From Hyphomicrobiales bacterium (GTDB lineage: Bacteria; Pseudomonadota; Alphaproteobacteria; Rhizobiales; Beijerinckiaceae): DNA of 8,175 nt. The notes beneath the pieces are model-generated. The model saw only the letters and a list, made by a program, of their open reading frames with translations. It did no database searches and had not been told where the DNA came from. This document shows positions 1 through 6,799 of the stretch, one piece after another; within the stretch, counting starts at the first letter, position 1; each line of letters opens with the position of its first letter. The translations under genes were made by a program, and so were the position numbers. Location of the stretch: positions 1-8,175 of the forward strand of contig JAIXZF010000118.1 of NCBI GenBank assembly GCA_027489835.1, written 5' to 3'.

Positions 1-832
1 CACCCGCTTCGGCTTCGGCGGCCTCGACCTCGTCATCCTCGACGCCGAGATAGGCGGCGATGACCTTCGGATCGTTCTGGACCTCGACGGGCGTGCCGTC
101 GGAAATCTTGGTGCCGTAATCGAGCACCACGACGTGGTCCGAGATTTCCATGACGACGCTCATGTCGTGCTCGATGAGCAGGATCGATACGCCGTCATCC
201 TTGCGGATCGAGCGCAGGAGATTGTTCAGCTCCAGGCTTTCGCGCGGGTTGAGGCCAGCGGCCGGCTCGTCGAGGCAGAGCAGCACCGGGTCGGTGCACA
301 TGGCGCGCGCGATCTCCAGACGGCGCTGGTCGCCATAGGGCAGGTCGCCCGCCGGATCGTCGGCGCGCTCCATCAGACGCGTCTTGTCGAGCCAGTACTT
401 GGCCTTTTCGATCGAGGCCTGCGACGCGGCCTTGTAGCCGCCGATGCCGAGCAGGCCCATCACCGTGTAGCCCGAGGCCTTCATCAGCACGTTGTGCTGG
501 GCGACAAGCAGGTTCTCGAGCACGGTCATGCCCGTGAACAGGCGGATGTTCTGGAAGGTGCGCGCGACTCTCGCCTTGTGCGCGATGCGGAAGTCCGGCA
601 TCCGCTCGAGCAGGTGGGCGGCGCCGTCGTCCGCGGTGAGGGTCATCATGCCCTCGGTCGGCTTGTAGAAGCCGGTGATGCAGTTGAACACCGTGGTCTT
701 GCCGGCGCCATTGGGGCCGATCAGCGCCGTGATGTCGCCCTTGCGGACCTCGAAGGACAGGTCATTGACGGCGACGAGGCCGCCAAAGCGCATGGTCAGG
801 TGCTCGACCTTGAGAAGCGGGGCGGAGCTCAT
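1..832 (-). CDS. livG: Branched-chain amino acid ABC transporter ATP-binding protein LivG (3' end cut off by window edge)
   Basis: Cytoplasmic ATPase of the LivHMGF importer; it hydrolyses ATP to drive uptake of leucine, isoleucine and valine through LivH/LivM. My translation gives 277 residues with no stop before the edge. It begins MSSAPLLKVEHLTMRFGGLV. Visible motifs are Walker A GPNGAGKT (about 39-46), a Q-loop region RTFQNIRLF, the family-typical signature LPYGDQRRLEIARAM in place of LSGGQ, Walker B LLCLDEPAAGLNP and the switch histidine in LLIEHDMSVVM. The start ATG overlaps the livM stop (TGATG) and has AAGGAGG 10 nt upstream (plus-strand positions 843-849). After AYLG, where E. coli LivG nearly ends, this protein continues with an acidic Glu/Asp/Ala-rich tail that leaves the window. 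Family assignment is secure; LivG rather than LivF is inferred from gene order and from similarity to E. coli LivG. Confidence 0.95.
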   Translation of the reverse strand, partial: MSSAPLLKVEHLTMRFGGLVAVNDLSFEVRKGDITALIGPNGAGKTTVFNCITGFYKPTEGMMTLTADDGAAHLLERMPDFRIAHKARVARTFQNIRLFTGMTVLENLLVAQHNVLMKASGYTVMGLLGIGGYKAASQASIEKAKYWLDKTRLMERADDPAGDLPYGDQRRLEIARAMCTDPVLLCLDEPAAGLNPRESLELNNLLRSIRKDDGVSILLIEHDMSVVMEISDHVVVLDYGTKISDGTPVEVQNDPKVIAAYLGVEDDEVEAAEAEAG

Positions 833-2252
833 CAGCCATGGCCCTCCTTCACGAGCGAGCCGGACACGGCCTTCGACGTCTTGAGGAAGGCCGTAGGTTC
901 GCGGGTCGAGATCAGGCCTCGCGGCTTCCAGATCATGATGACGACCATGGCCATGCCGAAGATCAACATGCGGTACTGGGTCGGGTCGAAGTCGGCGCCG
1001 AAGATCTGCTTGGTGAACTCGGCCTCGCGCATCAACTCGGGCCCGCCGATCATGACAACCGCCGCGATGGCGACGCCCCAGAGCGAGCCCATGCCGCCGA
1101 GCACGACGATGGCGAGGATGACCGCCGACTCCATGAAGGTGAAGCTCTCGGGCGAAATGAAGCCCTGCTTGGCGGCGAAGAACGCGCCCGCGAAGCCGCC
1201 GAAACCGGCGCCGAGCGAGAAGGCCGTGAGCTTGGTCGTGGTTGTGTTGATGCCGAGCGAGCGGCAGGCGATCTCGTCCTCGCGCAGCGCTTCCCAGGCC
1301 CGTCCCACCGGCATGCGGCGCAGGCGGATGGTCACGAAGGCCGTGAGCAGGGCGAGGCACAGGATGACGTAGTAGAGGAAGATCGTGCGGTAGATCGGCG
1401 AGAACTCGATGCCGAACACGGCCGCGAAGCCGCTGTCGCTGGCATTGAAGGGAATGCCGAAGAAGCTGGGGCGCGGAATGCCCGAGATGCCGGCATAGCC
1501 GCCCGAGAAGTCGATCCAGTTGATCAGCACGAGGCGGATCATCTCGCCGAAGGCCAGCGTGACGATGGCGAGATAGTCGCCTCGCAATCGCAGGACCGGG
1601 AAGCCGAGCAGGATGCCCCAGAAGGATGCGAGAAGCCCCGCGACCGGCAGGCAGATCCAGAAGGCCCAAACGCCGAGCGACGGGTAGGTGGCCGGGATCA
1701 CCTTGGTGGCGAAGAGCGCGTAGGAATAGGCGCCGACCGCGTAGAAGGCGACGTAGCCGAGATCGAGCAGGCCCGCGAGGCCCACCACGATGTTGAGGCC
1801 CCAGCCCAGCATCACGTAGATCAGGATCTGGACGCCGAAATTGTCGATCCACTTGGTCGAGCCCTGCCAGCCGGCGAGCACCAGCGAGATGACGGGGAAG
1901 GCGAACAGGAAGCCAATGGCCAGTGGGCCGAGAACGGGCAAGAGCTTCGCCAGAGCCGGCTGCATGACCTGCGGCACGCGGAACAGTTTGGCCCCGCCGC
2001 CGGCCCTGCGCTGGGCGTTGAGCGTCACCAAAAGCCGGCCCACGAACACGATGGCCACTGCCCAGGCGACGGCGCCCCAGCGCTGGTCGAGGATCAGCCG
2101 GTTGTTGAGGTCCTGCCGCGTGCCGTAGGCCACGATGGGGATGCAGAGCCCGAAGGTGACGAGGCCTGCGAAGGCCGCCTCCTTCAGCGCGGCAAGGGGG
2201 CCGGTCTTGACCGGGCCCTGCTGCTCGACGAGTTGTCCGCCTGCCTTGGCCA

Positions 2253-2253
<1 letters not shown>
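832..2253 (-). CDS. livM: Branched-chain amino acid ABC transporter permease LivM (long form)
   Basis: Inner-membrane permease that pairs with LivH to form the channel. It is 473 residues, longer than the roughly 425-residue E. coli LivM. Residues 1-150 form an N-terminal extension with hydrophobic segments near 28-43, 60-78 and 105-128, which many proteobacterial LivM proteins carry. The BPD_transp_2 permease core follows from about 140, with the typical GWGLNIVVGLAGLLDLGYVAF at about 150-170. The cytoplasmic coupling loop that docks on the ATPase is visible at 317-335 (GRAWEALREDEIACRSLGI). The C-terminus has the family ending IWKPRGLIS (about 441-449). The ATG overlaps the livH stop by one base, and a GGAGAAGG ribosome site lies at 2258-2265, 4 nt from the ATG, so the start is well supported. 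The gene ends by overlapping the livG start in the same TGATG arrangement. Confidence 0.96.
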
Positions 2254-3170
<917 letters not shown>

Positions 3171-3193
3171 GCGTGACGACGTCCTTACCCCTA

Positions 3194-3212
3194 AGGCCGA
3201 AGCTGCCGGCCT
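3194..3212. repeat. Small inverted repeat in the livH leader
   Basis: AGGCCG at 3194-3199 is matched by CGGCCT at 3207-3212 across a 7-nt loop. On the minus strand this could form a 6-bp hairpin in the mRNA leader just upstream of the livH ribosome site (3182-3186). It has no T-tract, so it is not an obvious terminator. In GC-rich DNA a 6-bp stem is weak evidence; a regulatory role is only a possibility. Confidence 0.2.
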
Positions 3213-3230
3213 GAAGAAAGCCGTTTCTCC

Positions 3231-3245
3231 GATCCGCGTTTGTTC
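3231..3245 (+). promoter_or_regulatory. Possible degenerate LexA (SOS) box upstream of recX
   Basis: The sequence reads GATC-N7-GTTC, one mismatch from the alphaproteobacterial LexA box GTTC-N7-GTTC. It ends 100 nt before the recX start. Its right end overlaps a weak -35-like TTGTTC (3240-3245), and a -10-like GATAAC lies at 3265-3270, though the 19-nt spacing is too wide for a good sigma-70 promoter. recX is LexA-controlled in many bacteria, which makes the position sensible. The site is imperfect and short, so a chance match is quite possible. Confidence 0.3.
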
Positions 3246-3331
3246 AATGGCTAGCAGCGGGGCTGATAACGGGCAATGGGGTTTGTCGTCCCCACCGTCA
3301 AATCGACCGCAAAGCGCCACAGCAGCCTCGT

Positions 3332-3336
3332 GAGGA
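3332..3336 (+). promoter_or_regulatory. Ribosome binding site that decides the recX start
   Basis: GAGGA lies 8 nt before the ATG at 3345. The other in-frame ATG upstream (3276) has no comparable purine-rich site, and the extra 23 residues it would add do not resemble RecX. This favours 3345 as the true start. Confidence 0.7.
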
Positions 3337-3344
3337 CGGATTCG

Positions 3345-3872
3345 ATGCGCGGCCCTCCGGACCCTAAGCCCGTCACGGCGCGCTGGATGATGAACGCCGC
3401 GCAGTATTACCTCGCGCGCTATGCCTCGACCGAGGCGAACCTTGCCGCCGTGCTCGCACGTAAGGCCCGCAAGCGCTCGGGCATCGAGCCTGACGAGGCG
3501 GTGCGGGCGCTGATCGCGCAGACGGTGGCTAAGCTGGCGCAGTCCGGCCTGATCGACGACCGGAGCTTCGCGGGAGACCGGGCCCGGTCGCTCAAGCGAA
3601 AGGGGCTTTCGGCCGGCCGCGCGAGGGCCGCGCTCGGGGCCAAGGGCGTCGGGCGCGAACTTGCCGGCGAAGCGCTGGCCGAGGCAGGGTTCGACGAGGT
3701 CGAGCAGGCCATCACCGCGGCGCGCCGGCTCAGGCTCGGGCCGTGGGCGCGGTTGGATGGGCGTGAGCGGGATCCGGGCAAGGACATCGCGAAACTGGCG
3801 CGCCGCGGATTTTCGCTCGGCGCGATCCGGGCTGCCTTCGCCCGCGGCACATTGGAGGACGGGCCGGACTGA
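3345..3872 (+). CDS. recX: Regulatory protein RecX
   Basis: RecX binds RecA filaments and limits RecA's strand-exchange and co-protease activities, in the cytoplasm. The protein is 175 residues from the chosen start, normal for alphaproteobacterial RecX. It is made of helical repeats: the N-terminal YYLARYASTEANLAAVLARK (about 21-40) matches the alphaproteobacterial pattern in which a Tyr/Leu helix is followed by a basic helix. The central LAQSGLIDDRSFAGDRARSL with the following KGLSAGRARAALGAKGV is the second RecX repeat. The C-terminal KLARRGFSLGAIRAAF is the third. No recA is adjacent, so the gene is unlinked to its partner here. It diverges from livH across 174 bp. A possible LexA-like site lies upstream. 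Family identification is from recognisable repeats, not a search. Confidence 0.88.
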   Translation: MRGPPDPKPVTARWMMNAAQYYLARYASTEANLAAVLARKARKRSGIEPDEAVRALIAQTVAKLAQSGLIDDRSFAGDRARSLKRKGLSAGRARAALGAKGVGRELAGEALAEAGFDEVEQAITAARRLRLGPWARLDGRERDPGKDIAKLARRGFSLGAIRAAFARGTLEDGPD

Positions 3873-3984
3873 GCTGGTTCCGATGCCTAGGGGGCCTGTC
3901 GCCAATATGTCGCCGGAGGCGCGTAACGGGGCGGCTTCGGCAGACGAACAGTGGTTGACGCAACCGAGTCCGGGACCACACGCC

Positions 3985-4500
3985 ATGAGCAGCCTCACCG
4001 AACGCCTTGCCGACAGTCGCTCCGTCTCCACTCCGAGCGCCCGCCTCGCCATTCCCTCCGCCGGCACCGTCTGGCGGCTGATGCTCGGCGGCGCGGCCGG
4101 CTTCGGCATCTGGGAGGTGTTCGCCGCCAGCTTCACCGCCTGGGCTGCCGGCTTCCCGCTGCAGCCGCCCGAACTTGTGCGCTCGCTGTTTCAGCACCAG
4201 CTGGGCATCGGCATCGGCCTGCCGCTGGCCGAGTTGCTGCACGGGCTGACGGGCCTGCTGTTCTATCCGCTGGCCTACTACGTGCTGTCCCGCGCCCTGC
4301 CGCAGCTCAGGATGCCGCTGGCCGGCTGGGTCTGGGGCGTCATCACCTATTTCATCGCGCTCGGTTTCTTCGCGCCGCTTGCTGGGCAGCCCTTCTTGCT
4401 GAACAATTACCCTGTCCTGTCGTTGATGAGCCTGGTGGGGCATGCGATCTACGGCTACGTCGCCGCGCTCATCTTCGAGACGCTTGAGAGCCGAGCCTGA
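3985..4500 (+). CDS. Conserved-type small integral membrane protein, function unknown
   Basis: I do not recognise this 171-residue protein. After a polar N-terminus (1-25) there are four clear hydrophobic segments at about 28-56, 73-101, 111-134 and 143-164. The loops are short. Charged or polar residues lie in or next to segments: Glu44, Glu83, His86, Gln135 and His153. The start at 3985 has only a weak GGGA 9 nt upstream; ATGs at 3883 and 3907 are in frame but would add a polar, low-complexity N-terminus. The gene ends 7 nt before opgC, so co-transcription and coupling are likely. This suggests an envelope role linked to the OpgC acyltransferase, but that is inference from position only. 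Third-position GC preference and clean hydrophobic segments support a real gene over its antisense frames. Confidence 0.75.
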   Translation: MSSLTERLADSRSVSTPSARLAIPSAGTVWRLMLGGAAGFGIWEVFAASFTAWAAGFPLQPPELVRSLFQHQLGIGIGLPLAELLHGLTGLLFYPLAYYVLSRALPQLRMPLAGWVWGVITYFIALGFFAPLAGQPFLLNNYPVLSLMSLVGHAIYGYVAALIFETLESRA

Positions 4501-4507
4501 GCACACC

Positions 4508-5668
4508 ATGAGCGCAGCCGCGCCTGCCGCCGCAAGGGCGACGAAGGTCCGCGACGCCCGGCTCGACTTGGCGCGCGGGCTGACGATGCTCATCATCTTC
4601 GTGGCGCACGTGCCCGGCAACTCATGGGCCGAGTTCATCCCTGCCAAGATGGGCTTCTCCTCGGGCGCAGAAGCCTTCGTGCTCTGCTCCGGCCTCGCCT
4701 GCGGAATCGCCTTCGGCGGCGTGTTCAGGCGGCAGGGCTGGATCGCGGGGGCGAAGCGGATCGCGCGGCGGATCGGGCAGCTCTGGTCGGCGCAGTTGCT
4801 GGCCTTCGCCGGCTTCGCCGCGATGTTGCTCGCCCTCGACGCCGTGATCGGGGGCGACCGCTACCTCCTGCGCTACAGCCTCGGCTACCTCGTGGCCGAT
4901 CCGGCCCGCGCGCTGCTGAACGTCGCCTCCCTGCGCTACGTGCCGGTCTATTTCGACATCCTGCCGCTCTACATTCTCCTGCTGGCCGCGGCGCCCCTCA
5001 TGGTGGCGCTGGCGACGCGGAGCCCGAAGGCAGCGCTCGGAATGTCCGCCGCGCTCTGGCTGCTGGTGCAGTTCCAGCCGCTAAACCTGCCGGCCCACCC
5101 TTCCGGCGACCGGGACTGGTATTTCGACCCGCTGGCCTGGCAATTCCTGTTCTTCCTCGGCTTCGGCGCGACCGCGGGGTGGTGGCGTCCGCCCGAGGCG
5201 ACGCGGGCAAGGCTCGCCGCGGGCCTCGCCGTTCTGATCGCCTGCATCCCGCTGACCTTCTGGGGCGCGCACGAGGCCTGGCCTTGGCTGAGCCGGTTGT
5301 ACCTGGCCATCTACCCGTCTGAGGCCATCACCACGCTGCATCCGCTGCGGCTCGCGCATGCGCTTTTGCTGGGATGGACCTTCGCCGGCCTTCTGGGCGG
5401 GGTGAAGGAGCGGATCGGCAACGGGCTCGCCGCGCCGATCGTCCTCGTCGGCCAGCAATCGCTCATCACCTTCCTCACCGGCGTGTTCCTGTCGGCGCTC
5501 GGCGGGGTCGCGCTCGACCTGATCGGCCGCACGCAAACGTGCATGGCCATCGTCAACATCGCGGGCATGATGGCTCTCGTTGCGACGGCCGGCATCGCCC
5601 GGTCGGTCAAGGCGCGGGGAGACTTGCCCCGAACGAAGAAGGAGCTGCCGCCATGCCAGCCCGCCTGA
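4508..5668 (+). CDS. opgC: OpgC-family membrane acyltransferase (osmoregulated periplasmic glucan succinylation)
   Basis: The protein is 386 residues, polytopic, with about ten hydrophobic segments. The OpgC_C family (Rhodobacter sphaeroides OpgC) transfers succinyl groups onto osmoregulated periplasmic glucans at the inner membrane. Characteristic features visible here are RDARLDLARGLTMLIIF at about 15-31, the HVPGN motif at 34-38 (the conserved His is the likely active-site residue, as in acyltransferase-3 proteins) and GFSSGAEAFVLCSGLACG at about 49-66. Further on, YVPVYFDILPLYILLL and DWYFDPLAWQFLFFLGF match family positions. The start at 4508 is chosen because the homologous region begins soon after it; no strong ribosome site is visible, and coupling to the stop 7 nt upstream probably helps. 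No glucan backbone genes (opgG/opgH) are in the window. The true acyl donor and acceptor are not shown by the sequence. Confidence 0.86.
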   Translation: MSAAAPAAARATKVRDARLDLARGLTMLIIFVAHVPGNSWAEFIPAKMGFSSGAEAFVLCSGLACGIAFGGVFRRQGWIAGAKRIARRIGQLWSAQLLAFAGFAAMLLALDAVIGGDRYLLRYSLGYLVADPARALLNVASLRYVPVYFDILPLYILLLAAAPLMVALATRSPKAALGMSAALWLLVQFQPLNLPAHPSGDRDWYFDPLAWQFLFFLGFGATAGWWRPPEATRARLAAGLAVLIACIPLTFWGAHEAWPWLSRLYLAIYPSEAITTLHPLRLAHALLLGWTFAGLLGGVKERIGNGLAAPIVLVGQQSLITFLTGVFLSALGGVALDLIGRTQTCMAIVNIAGMMALVATAGIARSVKARGDLPRTKKELPPCQPA

Positions 5669-6630
5669 ACCTGACCCGCCGCGCGGCCATCGCCGCCTTG
5701 TGCACGGCCATCGGCGCGCCCGCCGTCCAGGCCCAGGGGGCCCCGGGTCCGATCACGCTCATCGTCCCATTCGCGGCCGGAGGGCCGACCGACATCGTCG
5801 CGCGGCTGGCGGCGGAGGGGATGTCCGGGCCGCTCGGCAGGACCATCGTCATCGAGAATGTCGGCGGCGCAGGCGGCGCGACCGGCGCGCTTCGCGCGGC
5901 GCGGGCCCGGCCCGACGGCTCGGTGATGGTGCTCGGCCAGATGGCGACCCATGCGCTGACGCCGCTCGTCAACAGCACGGTCGGCTACGATCCTGTCCAT
6001 GACTTCGAGCCCATCGGCATCGTCGCCAACGCGCCGATGGTGCTGGCAGCCCGCAAGGATGTCGACGCGCCGTCGCTCGCGGCCTTCAGGGATTTCGTGG
6101 CGGCCAATGCGGGCCGGCTGTCTTTCGGCCATGCCGGGCTGGGCGCGACGTCGCAGGTCGCGTGCGAACTGTTCAACGTCATGGCGGATGCGATGCCGGC
6201 CTCCGTCGCCTATCGCGGCACGGCGCCTGCGCTCAACGACCTCGTCGCCGGGCAGATCGACTTCATGTGCGACCAGATCACCAGCATCGCGCCGCAGATC
6301 AGGGCCGGCGCGGTGAAGGGCGTCACGCTGATGGCGGGCAAGCGCTCGCCCGTTCTGCCGGACGTGCCGACCAGCACCGAACAGGGCTTTCCCGAGCTCG
6401 AGGTCGAGGTCTGGAACGGCCTGCTCTTTCCGCGCGGCACGGCGCCGGCCCTGGTCGAGGCCGCGAACCGGGCCCTTCTGGCGACGCTGCGGCGGCCCGA
6501 CGTCGCCCAGCGCCTGGCCGAACTCGGCGCCAGCGCGCCGCTCGAGGCCGAAAACACGCCCGCAGCCTTCCGCGACCTGATCGCGCGCGAGAACCGGCGC
6601 TGGGAGACGGTGCTGCGCCGCGCGCGCTGA
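5653..6630 (+). CDS. Bug/TctC-type tripartite tricarboxylate transporter substrate-binding protein
   Basis: The protein is 325 residues, the usual length for this periplasmic solute-binding family (Bug, TctC). An N-terminal signal peptide is clear: basic LTRRAAIA, a hydrophobic core and a likely cleavage after AVQA (residue 27). The twin arginines (9-10) leave Tat export possible. Family motifs are ITLIVPFAAGGPTDIVAR (34-51), which shapes the carboxylate-binding pocket, then GRLSFGHAGLGATSQVACEL, AYRGTAPALNDLVAGQIDFM and the C-terminal PTSTEQGFPELEVEVWNGLL. The ATG overlaps opgC by 16 nt and has AAGGAG 8 nt upstream (5639-5644), so the start is secure. Known relatives bind di- and tricarboxylates, aspartate, glutamate or aromatic acids; the ligand here cannot be read from sequence. 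No TctA/TctB membrane partners are nearby, as is common for orphan Bug genes. Its place behind opgC is unusual. Confidence 0.93.
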   Translation: MPARLNLTRRAAIAALCTAIGAPAVQAQGAPGPITLIVPFAAGGPTDIVARLAAEGMSGPLGRTIVIENVGGAGGATGALRAARARPDGSVMVLGQMATHALTPLVNSTVGYDPVHDFEPIGIVANAPMVLAARKDVDAPSLAAFRDFVAANAGRLSFGHAGLGATSQVACELFNVMADAMPASVAYRGTAPALNDLVAGQIDFMCDQITSIAPQIRAGAVKGVTLMAGKRSPVLPDVPTSTEQGFPELEVEVWNGLLFPRGTAPALVEAANRALLATLRRPDVAQRLAELGASAPLEAENTPAAFRDLIARENRRWETVLRRAR

Positions 6631-6640
6631 CGGGGATGCA

Positions 6641-6662
6641 GACGGGCTGGCCGCAGCCCGTC
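6641..6662 (+). terminator. GC-rich hairpin after the binding-protein gene, possible terminator
   Basis: GACGGGCTG (6641-6649) and CAGCCCGTC (6654-6662) are a perfect 9-bp inverted repeat around a 4-nt loop, starting 10 nt after the stop codon. There is no T-run after it, so it lacks a full intrinsic-terminator signature. It may still end or stabilise the opgC/binding-protein transcript. The stem and position are seen directly; the function is inferred. Confidence 0.5.
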
Positions 6663-6699
6663 GGCGACGCGGCTCAGGGCCATGGCGCCAAGGTCTGGA

Positions 6700-6717
6700 T
6701 TTGACGATGGTTTGACG
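6700..6717 (+). promoter_or_regulatory. TTTGACG direct repeat with 11-bp period, possible activator site or -35 elements
   Basis: TTTGACG occurs at 6700-6706 and again at 6711-6717, one helical turn apart, in the leader of the RTX-repeat gene (start 6800). Each copy contains TTGACG, a good sigma-70 -35 match. No convincing -10 sits 16-18 bp downstream of either copy; the nearest AT-rich hexamer, TAACAT (6718-6723), is too close. Tandem half-sites at this spacing are typical of response-regulator binding, but the regulator is unknown. Confidence 0.35.
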
Positions 6718-6737
6718 TAACATCGCAAAGGTCGCGT

Positions 6738-6752
6738 GCCCCGATGCGGGGC
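6738..6752 (+). repeat. Small hairpin in the leader of the RTX-repeat gene
   Basis: GCCCCG (6738-6743) pairs with CGGGGC (6747-6752) over a 3-nt loop. It lies between the TTTGACG repeats and the ribosome site. It is short, with no T-run, and could be a leader structure or chance. Confidence 0.2.
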
Positions 6753-6785
6753 CGGCAGCAGATCGCAGGCGCGAGAGCAACTTGT

Positions 6786-6790
6786 GGAGG
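6786..6790 (+). promoter_or_regulatory. Strong ribosome binding site of the RTX-repeat gene
   Basis: GGAGG, within a longer G-rich run to 6793, lies 9 nt before the ATG at 6800. It fixes the start of a gene whose reading frame is open to the right edge. Confidence 0.75.
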
Positions 6791-6799
6791 GGGATCGCC

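Noticed and set aside
134..1372. Plus-strand open frame of 412 codons opposite livG and livM
   Set aside because: It spans the antisense of two well-identified genes and has no recognisable protein features.
3276..3344. Upstream ATG for recX at 3276
   Set aside because: No ribosome site there, and the added 23 residues do not look like RecX; GAGGA before 3345 supports the shorter form.
3955..3983. TTGACG at 3955-3960 as a -35 for the membrane-protein gene
   Set aside because: The hexamer at 17-bp spacing (ACACGC) is not a -10, and transcription would start almost at the ATG.
3171..4136. N-terminal extension of the livH frame, which is open upstream to 4136
   Set aside because: The extension reads antisense through recX and the region after it, and LivH homology starts exactly at the ATG at 3170, which has its own ribosome site.
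3730..4647. Minus-strand open frame of 305 codons across the membrane-protein gene
   Set aside because: Arg/Gln/Ala-rich shadow frame; the opposite strand has clean transmembrane segments and coupling to opgC.
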